Of a DNA stretch of 36,621 nt, positions 1 through 9,003 are shown in pieces. The stretch comes from an uncultured Chlorobiaceae bacterium. Its GTDB lineage: Bacteria; Bacteroidota; Chlorobiia; Chlorobiales; Chlorobiaceae. The translations under genes and the position numbers were made by a program. The notes below the pieces were generated by a model. It saw only the letters and a program-made list of their open reading frames with translations, was not told where the DNA came from and made no database searches. The stretch is from assembly GCA_903824295.1 (NCBI GenBank), contig CAIJWE010000122.1, forward strand, positions 1 through 36,621, written 5' to 3'. Position 1 is the stretch's first letter; every line of letters begins with the position of its first letter.

Positions 1-2
1 AC

Positions 3-1616
3 AAGATCACCTGTGTCCGCATGTATCTGCTGATTGAGTTCTACTGGCAGGAGCGGATCGGGGAGCTGGAGCGTGAGCTGCCCGCGCTTGCCGATGAGCA
101 GGAGGAGATTCAGCGTCAGCGGAAGATTGCCTCGATGCGTCAAACCCTCATGGCGGTTGTGGTGAGCGAGGAGCAGGGGGAGGTGGAGAGGTTCCGCAAG
201 TGGGATCTTGATATTCTGCCCCACCGGCGGCTCATCAAGGAGGGGATGGAGCTGCCGGATTCAATGAAAACGAAGCCCCGGTTCCGGAACATGCAGCGCA
301 TGGCTCTCGAAGACGCCTTCAAGGAGGAGGAGCACCCTTTCCGTGTTGTCTTTGTCTGTGCGATGTGGCTGACCGGTTTTGATGTGCCGTGTCTGGCAAC
401 CATCTATCTCGACAAACCGCTCAAGGCGCATACGCTGATGCAGGCCATTGCGCGGGCCAATCGGGTCAATGCGGGGAAGAATAACGGCCTGATTGTTGAT
501 TATTGTGGTATTCTCCGCCATCTGCGCCATGCGCTGGCTACCTTTGCCGGAGTGGGTGACGATGGGCATGGAGGCGGTGGAGGTGAAAACGATCCGGTAA
601 GACCGGATGAGGAGTTGCTGGCTGATCTTCTTGCAACGATAAGGGTCATTCGCTCTTTCCTTGTCGGGCGCGGCGCCTCTCTTAATGATGTTATCACCAA
701 AAGCGGTTTTGAGCGTAATGCGGCCATTCTTGCAGCCAAGGAGGCGGTTAACGAGAACGATGAGAGCCGCAAGCGTTTTGAGGTGATGTGCCGGGAGCTG
801 TTCAAAAAGTTCAAGGCTTGTATCAATATTGAGGGAATCAATGCAGTTCGGGCCGATTATCATGCCATCACGATGGTTTACAGGAGCCTACAGGAGGATC
901 GCGAGCAGGCCGACATTACCGATATCATCCGGCAGTTCCATCATCTTGTTGATGCGGCTATTGAGGTGATACCCTCACAGCTTTCAGAAGCATCGGAGCC
1001 ATTCGATATCAGCAAAATAGATTTCGAGCGGCTTCGGCGGGAGTTTGAGCGGAGCAGGGTCAAGCGCAGTGCTGTCCAGAACCTCAGTCAGGCGATTGAG
1101 AACAAATTGCGGCGGCTTATGGAACGGAACCCGTTGCGCACTGATTTTCAGCGCCACTATGAGGAGATTGTTAAGGCCTACAACCAAGAGAAAGATCGGC
1201 CTTCAATTGAAAAGAGCTTTGAAGAGCTGGTGCGCCTGGTGCAGGAGCTTGATGAGGAGGAGAGCCGTGCAGTGCGCGAAGGGCTGACGGAGGAGTCGCT
1301 CGCCATTTTTGATTTGCTGAAAAAGGAGGAGCTGACCCCGAAGGAGAGAGGCAGAATCAAGAGTGTGGCTAAGGAGTTGCTTGAAACGCTGAAGGCTGAA
1401 AAGCTCAGGATCGACCACTGGCAGGAGAAGGAGTCTACCCGTGACGCTGTTCGTGCGGAAATCCGGAATTTTCTCTGGAGTGACGATACGGGTTTGCCGG
1501 TAGAGTGTTATACTGAAGCGGAGGTTCAGGAGAGGGCCGAGGAGATTTTCCGCCATGTCTATCGTGCCTACCCCGTCGTTCCTTCGCCTTTCTATGAAAA
1601 AACCGTGGCGGCATAA
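3..1616 (+). CDS. hsdR: Type I restriction endonuclease R subunit, C-terminal part (partial at window edge)
   Basis: HsdR is the translocating, cleaving subunit of a type I restriction complex (R2M2S). The frame is open from base 3 with no stop upstream, so the true start lies outside the window; the ATG at 21 is only an internal Met. The visible part begins in the second RecA-like motor domain. A stretch reading TGFDVPCLATIYLDKPL is followed by QAIARANRV, which is helicase motif VI of superfamily 2. Then comes IVDYCGILRHLRHAL and a long charged helical C-terminus typical of the DUF3387 region that contacts the methylase core. The nuclease and Walker A motifs are upstream and unseen. It belongs to a different HsdR branch from the second copy at 26846, which has an EcoR124-like C-terminus. 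The partner hsdM/hsdS genes are presumably upstream. Confidence 0.9.
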   Translation, partial: KITCVRMYLLIEFYWQERIGELERELPALADEQEEIQRQRKIASMRQTLMAVVVSEEQGEVERFRKWDLDILPHRRLIKEGMELPDSMKTKPRFRNMQRMALEDAFKEEEHPFRVVFVCAMWLTGFDVPCLATIYLDKPLKAHTLMQAIARANRVNAGKNNGLIVDYCGILRHLRHALATFAGVGDDGHGGGGGENDPVRPDEELLADLLATIRVIRSFLVGRGASLNDVITKSGFERNAAILAAKEAVNENDESRKRFEVMCRELFKKFKACINIEGINAVRADYHAITMVYRSLQEDREQADITDIIRQFHHLVDAAIEVIPSQLSEASEPFDISKIDFERLRREFERSRVKRSAVQNLSQAIENKLRRLMERNPLRTDFQRHYEEIVKAYNQEKDRPSIEKSFEELVRLVQELDEEESRAVREGLTEESLAIFDLLKKEELTPKERGRIKSVAKELLETLKAEKLRIDHWQEKESTRDAVRAEIRNFLWSDDTGLPVECYTEAEVQERAEEIFRHVYRAYPVVPSPFYEKTVAA

Positions 1617-1637
1617 TTTTAAACGTTGAGAGAGACG

Positions 1638-2600
1638 ATGATGCAGAAAAAAGAGCTTGGCAAGACGGATATGCAGCTTACACCCATTGGTTTTGGCAGT
1701 TGGGCCATCGGGGGTGCTGGTTGGGCCTACGGGTGGGGTGCGCAGGATGACGGGGATGCTATTGCGGCTATTGAGCGTGCCGTTGAGCTTGGCATCAACT
1801 GGATTGATACGGCAGCGGTCTACGGGCTTGGCCATTCTGAGGAGCTGGTGGGCAAGGCGGTTGCCGGTATGAAGCAGAGGCCCTATATCTTTACCAAGTG
1901 TTCGATGGTCTGGAATGCGGAGCGTCAGGTGAGCTTCAGTCTCAAGGCTGATTCAATTCGGCGCGAGTGCGAAGCGAGTTTGAAACGGTTGCAGGTGGAT
2001 GCGATTGATCTTTACCAGATTCACTGGCCAAATCCTGATACTGACCTTGAAGCGGGGTGGACAGAGATGGCCCGCCTGCAGGAGGAGGGGCTGGTGCGGC
2101 ACATTGGTGTTTCGAATTTCAGTGTTGATCAACTGCGCAGGATTATCCCCATTGCGCCTGTCGCCTCTTTGCAGCCGCCCTACTCAATGTTGCGTCCTGC
2201 TGTGGAAAAAGAGATTCTTCCGTTTTGCCTTGAGCAGAGTATTGGCGTTATTGTCTACTCTCCGATGCTCTCCGGTATGTTGAGCGGGGCTATGAGCCGT
2301 GAACGAGCAGAAAACTTTTCACCGGATGACTGGCGCCGTCAGAACAAGGAGTTTCAGGAGCCGCGTCTCTCATTAAACCTTGAGTTGGTTGAGCTGCTTA
2401 AAAAAATTGGTGCTCCTTATGGTCGTTCTGCCGGGGAGGTTGCCATTGCCTGGACGTTGCGCAATCCCGCTGTGACCGGTGCGATTGTTGGCGGGCGCAA
2501 TGCTGCTCAGGTTGAGGGAATTATCGGGGCAGGGGAGTTCAGGTTGAGTGGTGAGGAGATCGAACGTATCGGGCATTGTCTTGCTGGAATGCCGAAATAG
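1638..2600 (+). CDS. Aldo/keto reductase
   Basis: NAD(P)H-dependent oxidoreductase of the aldo/keto reductase superfamily, a cytoplasmic TIM barrel that reduces aldehydes or ketones; substrate unknown. Counting from the ATG at 1638, the catalytic tetrad is visible: D57 and Y62 (WIDTAAVYG), K87 (IFTKC) and H129 (LYQIHWP). HIGVSNFS and the C-terminal GAIVGGRN cofactor-binding stretch are also present. Length, about 320 residues, is normal. The open frame extends to a TTG at 1626, but a GAGAGAG ribosome-binding sequence at 1628-1634 favours the ATG at 1638 or 1641. It starts about 20 bases after the hsdR stop, so it may be co-transcribed, although the functions look unrelated. Confidence 0.9.
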   Translation: MMQKKELGKTDMQLTPIGFGSWAIGGAGWAYGWGAQDDGDAIAAIERAVELGINWIDTAAVYGLGHSEELVGKAVAGMKQRPYIFTKCSMVWNAERQVSFSLKADSIRRECEASLKRLQVDAIDLYQIHWPNPDTDLEAGWTEMARLQEEGLVRHIGVSNFSVDQLRRIIPIAPVASLQPPYSMLRPAVEKEILPFCLEQSIGVIVYSPMLSGMLSGAMSRERAENFSPDDWRRQNKEFQEPRLSLNLELVELLKKIGAPYGRSAGEVAIAWTLRNPAVTGAIVGGRNAAQVEGIIGAGEFRLSGEEIERIGHCLAGMPK

Positions 2601-2691
2601 CGGGGGGAGTGTGTCGCTGTCGGTGACTTTTCGGGTTCTTCTCTGACTTGTGAAACTTTTAGCAGATCAAGAAACATTAACTTGATGAAAA

Positions 2692-2730
2692 TAATTGTAT
2701 TGCATTACGTTTTAAATCGCGTAAATTGTC
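2692..2730 (+). promoter_or_regulatory. Possible sigma-70-type promoter for mreB
   Basis: The 169-base gap between the reductase and mreB turns AT-rich just before the gene. A TTGCAT at 2700-2705 is followed after 16 bases by TAAATT at 2722-2727, a weak match to -35/-10 boxes. This is only a pattern match; the transcription start is unknown. Confidence 0.25.
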
Positions 2731-2769
2731 AACGCAGTTTTTATTTTTTGTAAATCACAAGAGAGTCAG

Positions 2770-3798
2770 GTGAAAATGAGTTTGTTCAGTAATCTGTACA
2801 GGGATATTGCTATTGATTTCGGAACAACGAATACGTTGATTTTTATCCACGGTTTGGGTATTGTTTTAAATGAGCCGTCAATTGTTGCCCGGGAATTCAA
2901 TACTGGAAAGGTTCTTGCCATAGGGCAGGACGCCCTTATCATGAGCGATAAAATTCATACCGGTATTGTCACCGTTCGACCACTGTTCAATGGTGCAATT
3001 GGTGACTATCAGGCAATGCAGGAGTTGATAAGAGGGCTGATCAACAGGACAAAGACGCGCTTTTCGTATGGCATTAACCGTATGGTTATCAGTATTCCTT
3101 CTGGTATTACTCCTGTTGAAAAAAGGGCTGTGCGTGACTTTGCCCAGCATGTTGGCGCCAGGAAGGTTTATCTGGTAACGAACGCCATGGCTGCGGCCAT
3201 CGGTCTCGGCCTTGAGGTCAGGGAGCCTATGGGCAACATGGTTGTTGATATTGGGGGTGGTACAACGGAAATTGCCGTTATGTCGCTCAGTGGCATAGCT
3301 TCCGGCGAATGTGTGAAGGTTGCTGGAGCGGATATGAACAACTTGATTACCCGCCACCTCCGCGAGGAGTATAATATGGCGGTAGGAGAGCTTACTGTTG
3401 AAAATATCAAGACAACCATTGGCTCGGCCTATAAGCTTGATAAAGAGCTGACCATGGATGTCAGGGGTATATGCCTTGAGTCAGGTCTTCCTGAAGTGAG
3501 AAAGCTCAGCTCCGAAATCATCAGGGAGGTTATTGCCACACCGCTGAACCAGATTGTTACGTCGATTAAAAAAAGTCTTGAGGCTTTGGTTACCAAACCG
3601 GAAATTTCGGTAGACATTTTTGATCGCGGTCTTTTTCTTGTCGGAGGTGGAGCGCTTATCAAGGGTATTGACAAAAAAATCCATGAGGAGACCAATGTTC
3701 CTGTCCATGTCTGTGAAGAGCCTCAGACTATCGTGGTAAGGGGGGCTGGAGAGATTCTTGAAAACCTTGAAAAGTATAAGGGGCTTTATACTACCTGA
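2770..3798 (+). CDS. mreB: MreB-family rod-shape actin homologue
   Basis: Bacterial actin that polymerises under the inner membrane and guides lateral wall synthesis. The N-terminus IDFGTTNTLIF is the phosphate-1 loop of the actin/Hsp70 fold. VDIGGGTTEIAV is phosphate-2, and LVGGGALIKGID is the adenosine motif. Length of 342 residues is normal for MreB. The start could be GTG 2770 or ATG 2776; an AAGAGAG at 2759-2765 serves either. It stands alone here, not with mreC/mreD/mrdA, so it may be a second mreB paralogue. The gene ends in a strong terminator at 3891 that it shares, tail to tail, with the nifA gene. Confidence 0.93.
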   Translation: MKMSLFSNLYRDIAIDFGTTNTLIFIHGLGIVLNEPSIVAREFNTGKVLAIGQDALIMSDKIHTGIVTVRPLFNGAIGDYQAMQELIRGLINRTKTRFSYGINRMVISIPSGITPVEKRAVRDFAQHVGARKVYLVTNAMAAAIGLGLEVREPMGNMVVDIGGGTTEIAVMSLSGIASGECVKVAGADMNNLITRHLREEYNMAVGELTVENIKTTIGSAYKLDKELTMDVRGICLESGLPEVRKLSSEIIREVIATPLNQIVTSIKKSLEALVTKPEISVDIFDRGLFLVGGGALIKGIDKKIHEETNVPVHVCEEPQTIVVRGAGEILENLEKYKGLYTT

Positions 3799-3890
3799 TT
3801 ATGGCATAAAGAGCTGTGGCAAGGAAATGTTTGCCGTTTAGATGATTCGTTTCACTTCGGTAGTTGTTTTTAAGGAGTCCGTCGGTGTGT

Positions 3891-3940
3891 AGAGCGGGAA
3901 GCAAGTGGTCATCACCCTTGCTCCCCGCTCTGCTTGTTTT
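3891..3940 (+). terminator. Strong terminator between convergent mreB and nifA
   Basis: A 15-base arm at 3891-3905 pairs with 3917-3931 with a single G-T wobble, around an 11-base loop. It is followed on the + strand by GCTTGTTTT. It can end mreB transcripts, and the stem may also stop nifA transcripts from the other side, although no clear T-run exists in that direction. Confidence 0.85.
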
Positions 3941-3945
3941 CGGGA

Positions 3946-5580
3946 TCAGGGACGAAATTTCCGGTAGTCAATATCGAATTTTTTTATCCTGAGCCCCATG
4001 ATCCGGTCTGAAAGGCCAAGCTGCACCGCGGCACGCGTCATGTTTCCTTTGGTGCGTTTGAGTGCCTCCATAATCATCTCTTTTTCAATCGCCTCAAGCT
4101 TTTGCTGCAACGATCCGGTATAGGGCGTTCCGCTCGACTCGGCCGTCTGGAGTGTCGGCGGGAGATGGTAGCCGTGGATTACGTTATCTTCGCTTAAAAT
4201 GACCGCCCGCTCAATGCAGTTTTGCAATTCACGGACGTTGCCCGGCCAGTGGTAGCGCACCAGCATGTCGATTGAGGTTGTCGATATTCGCCTGATTCCT
4301 TTCTGGTTTGCGGTATTGTATTTTTCTACAAAATAATCGGCAAGCAGCAAGATGTCGGTCTTGCGTTCGCGAAGCGGGGGAACGGTTATGGGAAAAATGT
4401 TCAACCGATAATAGAGATCTTCGCGGAAGAGTCCGTTGCGTATCAACTCTTCAAGATTGCGATTTGTAGCGGCAATGACCCGAACATCAACTTTGATGGT
4501 TTTGGAGCCTCCCACTCGTTCAAACTCCTTTTCCTGTATGATTCTGAGCAATTTTGCCTGAACGGCCAGGCTGAGTTCGCCAACTTCATCAAGAAAGATG
4601 GTTCCGGTATGGGCAAGCTCAAATCGTCCTTGCCTGGTAGCCGATGCCCCGGTGAAGGCCCCTTTTTCATGCCCGAAAAGCTCACTTTCAACAATGCTTT
4701 CGGGCAATGCCGCGCAGTTGAACTTGATGAACGGGCGGTCGAAGCGTTGACTTTTAAAATGAATGGCGCTCGCTACCAACTCTTTTCCAACCCCGCTCTC
4801 TCCAAGGACAAGGGTGGTTGCATTGGTTTTAGCGATTTTGTCGATCATTTTGTAGAGCGATATCATCGGTTTTGTATTGCCGATGATATTTGCCGGGCGC
4901 TCGGCTTCTGAAATACTCTCTTCGTCGTGCTTTTCTGCTCTGTGAGTTGACCTTAATGGAGGAGTCACTGTGATGGAGCTCTCCTGCGTTTTTTTTTCGC
5001 TCTCTTCGTGTGCAAGCTGTTTGATGCGTACGGCCTGTGAAATCATGGAGGCGATAATTGAGAGCTGGTCAACATAGTGCTGGAGCATCTCTCTCTGCAC
5101 CTCTCCCGCTTTTGCCTTTTTGCCCTGCCCGTTGCTCACTGCTGGCTCCAGTTGGCGGTCGGCGCTCAGGGTACCAATAATTTCCGAGCCAGCCTTGATT
5201 GGAATGCAGATAAAACAGAGGCTCTCTTTTTTTGCCCTGCTTCGTGACCGGGTGCGGTCGAGAAAGAGCGGTTCATCATTGATACAGGGCACAATGACCG
5301 CTTTTCCACTTTTAACCACGTGGCCTATCACACCTTCGCCGATCTGGTAACGACCCCTCTCCTTCTCTTTTTCGGTCAGCCCAAATGATTCGTTGATCAC
5401 AATTTCGCCGCTGTCGCGGTTAAGGATGGTGATCATGCCTCTGAGCATATCCATGTTCTCCGACATGATGAAAAGAACAAGCCGTAACACCTTGTTGATG
5501 TCATCTTCGTGGGTTATTGTCCTGCTGACTTCAGCAAGCAGACTGATACTGCTGTGCTCCTGTTCCTGTGCTATGAGCAT
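3946..5580 (-). CDS. nifA: NifA-type sigma-54-dependent activator (GAF-AAA+-Fis HTH)
   Basis: Enhancer-binding protein that drives sigma-54 RNA polymerase at nitrogen-fixation promoters. From the ATG at 5580 the protein has 544 residues. A GAF sensor spans about residues 13-180 and the AAA+ domain about 232-470. Walker A is GESGVGKE (260-267; Val where Thr is usual), the sigma-54 contact loop GAFTGA lies at 307-312, and Walker B FLDE at 329-332. A Fis-type HTH with AVQLGLSDRIMGLRIKKF lies near 516-535 and resembles NifA rather than NtrC or PspF. The frame extends to 5715 inside nifV, but the start at 5580 lies 19 bases after the nifV stop and is the sensible one. No Cys-rich interdomain linker of the proteobacterial oxygen-sensing kind is visible. 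Confidence 0.88.
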   Translation of the reverse strand: MLIAQEQEHSSISLLAEVSRTITHEDDINKVLRLVLFIMSENMDMLRGMITILNRDSGEIVINESFGLTEKEKERGRYQIGEGVIGHVVKSGKAVIVPCINDEPLFLDRTRSRSRAKKESLCFICIPIKAGSEIIGTLSADRQLEPAVSNGQGKKAKAGEVQREMLQHYVDQLSIIASMISQAVRIKQLAHEESEKKTQESSITVTPPLRSTHRAEKHDEESISEAERPANIIGNTKPMISLYKMIDKIAKTNATTLVLGESGVGKELVASAIHFKSQRFDRPFIKFNCAALPESIVESELFGHEKGAFTGASATRQGRFELAHTGTIFLDEVGELSLAVQAKLLRIIQEKEFERVGGSKTIKVDVRVIAATNRNLEELIRNGLFREDLYYRLNIFPITVPPLRERKTDILLLADYFVEKYNTANQKGIRRISTTSIDMLVRYHWPGNVRELQNCIERAVILSEDNVIHGYHLPPTLQTAESSGTPYTGSLQQKLEAIEKEMIMEALKRTKGNMTRAAVQLGLSDRIMGLRIKKFDIDYRKFRP

Positions 5581-5599
5581 AATGCTTGTCGTCTGATGA

Positions 5600-6760
5600 T
5601 CATTGTTTAGCGAAAAGGTTGCTGTAGTAGATCTCTTCAACTTCTGCTGGCCGTAATGCCCGTTTTTTTTCGCTGGCCGCAGTGCGGACAATGGCAAGCA
5701 GATGGTTTGCTTCATCTCTTGTCATGGTAATTTTCCTGCTCGAAAAAAAATGCTGCAGCGAGGCGCTTCCCGAGTGTTTTCCGATTACCAGTTCACACTT
5801 GTCGCGACCAATCTGGTCGGGGAGAAAGGGCTGGTAGGAGAGAGGATGTTTCAGCAGTGCCGCACAGTGAATACCTGATTCATGCTGGAATGCCGATTTT
5901 CCTACAACCGGCTTCTGATCCTGAATTTTTCTTCCCGCCGCCCTGCTTACCACTGTGCAGAGATGTGAAAGCTTCCTGGTATCAATGCCGGTTTCATATT
6001 TTCCCGAGAGCTTCAGCGCTATGGCAAGCTCTTCAAGTGCGGCATTTCCAGCACGCTCACCAAGCCCTGTAACCGAAACACTGACGGCCTTGCATCCCGC
6101 TTCCAAAGCGATAAAGGCATTGGCGGTTGCCATGCCGAGATCATTATGGGCGTGAAACTCAAGCGCAGTATGACTTGCTGATTGCAGAAAGCTTACCAGT
6201 TCCATTATTGACGTTGGTGTAGCGATGCCGACGGTATCAGCAATTCTAACCCGGTCAGCTCCACACGCTTCGGCATCGAGCATGAACCGTTTCAGCATCT
6301 CAGGCTCTGCCCTTGTTGCATCCTGTGCGCCAACGCTCACAAAATCAAAATAGTGTTTTGCTCTCGGAATGAGCTCCTGCAACTGCTGCTCTACCCAGGC
6401 GTAATCTTTCTCCATAAGCTCAAGGTATAACCGAGAAAGAGGAAAGCTGATATGAACCGCCTCAGTGCCGCAGAGGCATGCATCCTCAATGTCCCGCCAT
6501 TTTGCCCGAGCCCAACTGGTAAGGCGCAGCGGGAGATTTTGAGTGACAATTGTTCTGATGGTGCTCCGCTCGTCGCTGCTGATGGCAGGGTAGCCAATTT
6601 CGAGTTCATCGACTCCGGCGTCAGCAAGCAGTGAGGCAATATCAATTTTTTCCGCACTGCTGAAAACAACGCCAGGAGCCTGTTCGCCATCTCTGAGCGT
6701 TGTATCAATAATCCACGGCCTGATAGCGGAATGCGGCTCTCTCTGGCTCTCTATGTGCAT
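5600..6760 (-). CDS. nifV: Homocitrate synthase
   Basis: Condenses acetyl-CoA with 2-oxoglutarate to homocitrate, the organic ligand of the nitrogenase iron-molybdenum cofactor. It is a DRE-TIM metallolyase: the N-terminal IDTTLRDGEQAPG (about 18-30) gives the metal and catalytic residues, EFHAHNDLG (201-209) supplies the metal-binding His pair, and TGLGERAGN follows at 231-239. Length of 386 residues fits NifV rather than the longer isopropylmalate synthase, which has a C-terminal regulatory domain missing here. The ATG at 6760 has no strong Shine-Dalgarno sequence. It is upstream of and probably co-transcribed with nifA, so cofactor supply and nif activation are linked; nitrogenase structural genes are not in the window. 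Confidence 0.92.
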   Translation of the reverse strand: MHIESQREPHSAIRPWIIDTTLRDGEQAPGVVFSSAEKIDIASLLADAGVDELEIGYPAISSDERSTIRTIVTQNLPLRLTSWARAKWRDIEDACLCGTEAVHISFPLSRLYLELMEKDYAWVEQQLQELIPRAKHYFDFVSVGAQDATRAEPEMLKRFMLDAEACGADRVRIADTVGIATPTSIMELVSFLQSASHTALEFHAHNDLGMATANAFIALEAGCKAVSVSVTGLGERAGNAALEELAIALKLSGKYETGIDTRKLSHLCTVVSRAAGRKIQDQKPVVGKSAFQHESGIHCAALLKHPLSYQPFLPDQIGRDKCELVIGKHSGSASLQHFFSSRKITMTRDEANHLLAIVRTAASEKKRALRPAEVEEIYYSNLFAKQ

Positions 6761-7342
6761 ATTCTGATGATTTTTTCAGTAAACAAGAGATTCTGCCAAG
6801 ATAATTTTTCGACAGTTTGAAATTTAAGCGCTTTAGTCGATCAGCCTAAATAAATAAGGCTGTAATAAAAAAATATAATAAAATTTCAGACATATATGTA
6901 TCGTTGCGTGATTTTTTTATCATAAAATATTGTCATGCGAATGTTCTTTCGGCGTAGTGGGGCGATATGAGGGTGCCTGCTTTCCTGTCAGGAGTTGAGC
7001 AGCTCTATTCGTAAGGCATTTTGAGCGGTATTGCCGTCAGGTCCACAGTATCTCATTCCATCCGTTCAGAACGAACAGTCCGAAGCGCTTCAATTTCGAA
7101 CTCTTCGCCTCCCGAGTTATTGACAGTTCCTGTTGAACAACGCTCTCTTGTGGGTAGGATTGTTGACGATATGATTGCGGTAGAGAAAAATCACAGCATT
7201 GAAAAAAAACCGCGTATCTTGCCTCGCGTCATTGCGTTCTGTTGATGAGCCAGACCCATCGGTGGTTCTGTCCATGCAGGAAAATATGAAGGGTGCCCTT
7301 CTTGCCCTGGGTTATTCAGAGCGAGTTCCTCTTGTTGTGAGG
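6761..7342. other. 582-base gap with no convincing gene; nifV upstream region
   Basis: The first 170 bases are very AT-rich and should hold the nifV promoter. They contain a hairpin CAGCCT/AGGCTG (6842-6847 with 6857-6862) and a 10-base palindrome ACATATATGT (6890-6899). I saw no canonical -24/-12 sigma-54 promoter. From about 6960 the base composition looks more like coding DNA. Short open frames exist (7021-7245, and one ending at 7342 with MQENMKGALLALGYS near its end), but no ribosome-binding site or family supports them. They could be remains of a decayed gene. Confidence 0.5.
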
Positions 7343-8698
7343 TTATTCCGGTAATCCCATCATCCTTCTGGTTTCTTTTGTTGTCGCAAGAGGACGCTGC
7401 ATCTCTTCGGCAATGCGGGCGATTCTTTTGACAAGATTTTCATTGGTGGCAAGAACCTCCTTGCCATAATCGAAATAGAGCGAATCCTCTATTCCTACAC
7501 GAACATGGCCTCCGGCCACAATCGCCGCAACATTCATCGGAAGCTGAAACTGCCCGAGACCAGCCACAGCCCAGAGGGAGTTTTCAGGAAGCGATGCCGT
7601 CATCATTGCAAGGTTTGCAATGGTCGCAGGAGCCGTATTAATATTGCCCAAAAGAAGATTGAAATATTTTATTCCCGAAATGAGATTATTTCGCTCAAGA
7701 TATTTTGCCAGATTGATCATTCCTGTATCAAATACCTCTATTTCAGGTTTGATATTATTCTCTTTCATGGTCAGGGCAAGATGTTCAACAACTTCGATGG
7801 AGTTTATACTCGGGCCGGTATAAAAATTCAGTGAACCAAGTGTGAGGCTCGCCATGTCCGGTTTTGAATCCCCGGTCAAGTGAAGCACCTCGGCACGTTG
7901 CTCAAAACCCTGACCGTTTCTGCCCGATGTCGTGACACAGCAGACCATTCCAGGCCTCTCTTTTCTGATGCCTGAAATAATTTTTTCATACTCTTTTGCA
8001 TGTGAAGTCGGTACACCCTGTTTATCTCTCGCGTGAAGATGAACAACCCTTGCGCCAGCGTCAAAGACCCGGAGAGCATCCTCAATGATTTCATCTGCTT
8101 GGACGGGTACATGAGGATTACTGAATTTTGTCGGCACCATCCCTGTCAGGCAGGCATTGATGATCAATGGGGGATAGGGCGAAAGCGGGTGGGGATCGTT
8201 CAATTCGATATAGGCTTTTCGAGAGGCTTCACGAGCAGGCTTTGAAAGCATATAGGCATCAAGATCCATTTCAAGAGTGCTCCAGTGATCAACATCAGAG
8301 AGGCTGAAATCACATATTTTTTTCAGTACTCCAATTTGGCGGTAACCGTAATGCTTTTTGTACCAGAGAATGGTTTCAGGTCGGTCCGCATTGGTCAAAA
8401 CACTCTTGACTCCCGCTGCGTACATTGCATCAAGTCGCGCATTCTGCAGCGCCTTGCCGATTCCCATACCCGAAAATTCCGGACGGATACCGAGCAGTGT
8501 TGTTTTCCCTTTGCCTTGCGATATCAGTTTATATCCGGCGGCTCCCGCAACATGACCGGAAAGGCGCGCGACAAAAAAACAGGAAAGATCAAGTTCTTCC
8601 ATTTCTGCTGAAGGTACATGATGCATGTTCCAGAGTTCCATGACACTCAGAATTGCGGCGTAATCACCGGGAGAAGCTTTTTCGATCGTATAATTCAT
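7343..8698 (-). CDS. GNAT acetyltransferase fused to BKACE (DUF849, beta-keto acid cleavage enzyme)
   Basis: One 451-residue frame holds two domains. Residues 1 to about 150 form a GNAT N-acetyltransferase, with the acetyl-CoA pyrophosphate loop in FSGMGIGKAL (75-84). Residues about 176-451 are a BKACE/DUF849 TIM barrel: INACLTGMVPTKF at the N-terminus, zinc-binding HLHARD (H220, H222), and GHVRVGIEDS (E404) with GLGQFQLPM just before it. BKACE enzymes, such as 3-keto-5-aminohexanoate cleavage enzyme, transfer part of a beta-keto acid to acetyl-CoA, giving acetoacetate and a new CoA ester. Both halves would use acetyl-CoA. A joint role in breaking down an amino-keto acid is inference. The start ATG at 8698 is followed directly by a complete GNAT fold. 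The gene stands alone. Confidence 0.87.
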   Translation of the reverse strand: MNYTIEKASPGDYAAILSVMELWNMHHVPSAEMEELDLSCFFVARLSGHVAGAAGYKLISQGKGKTTLLGIRPEFSGMGIGKALQNARLDAMYAAGVKSVLTNADRPETILWYKKHYGYRQIGVLKKICDFSLSDVDHWSTLEMDLDAYMLSKPAREASRKAYIELNDPHPLSPYPPLIINACLTGMVPTKFSNPHVPVQADEIIEDALRVFDAGARVVHLHARDKQGVPTSHAKEYEKIISGIRKERPGMVCCVTTSGRNGQGFEQRAEVLHLTGDSKPDMASLTLGSLNFYTGPSINSIEVVEHLALTMKENNIKPEIEVFDTGMINLAKYLERNNLISGIKYFNLLLGNINTAPATIANLAMMTASLPENSLWAVAGLGQFQLPMNVAAIVAGGHVRVGIEDSLYFDYGKEVLATNENLVKRIARIAEEMQRPLATTKETRRMMGLPE

Positions 8699-9003
8699 TG
8701 CCGGATGTCGTTTTTTTACAATATTTTACATGGCATTATCTCCCTTAATATAGTTTTTTTTACATATTTATCAGTGATGCTGAGCGGCGAAGCGTCAAAA
8801 GAGTTTTGTACAAGACTGTTCATCGACAATGCCCTGTCTCGCATAGTGCATGAGGCTCCATGACATTGTTCGGAGCAAGTGAACAACGTTATTCGTCCCA
8901 ATGAGGAAGCTGTTTTGCAGGGTGAATGTCTTATCTTCAGCGTATTGTCAGTTTTTTGATTTCAGTCTAAAGATTCATGCGTTTCCACTGATAGAGGATA
9001 AGT
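8699..9003. other. 305-base divergent intergenic region
   Basis: Lies between the leftward GNAT-BKACE gene and the rightward restriction gene, so it should contain promoters for both. The half next to the fusion gene is AT-rich. AGAGGA at 8993-8998 is the ribosome-binding site for the restriction gene. I see no clear hairpin or operator, and no gene for a controller (C) protein. Confidence 0.5.

Noticed and set aside
6781-6800. TGGCAGA...CTTG on the minus strand as a -24/-12 promoter of nifV
   Set aside because: The distance between the GG and GC elements is wrong by one base and the -12 element is incomplete.
7021-7245. A 74-codon frame in the gap upstream of nifV
   Set aside because: TTG start, no ribosome-binding site, no family; at most a remnant.
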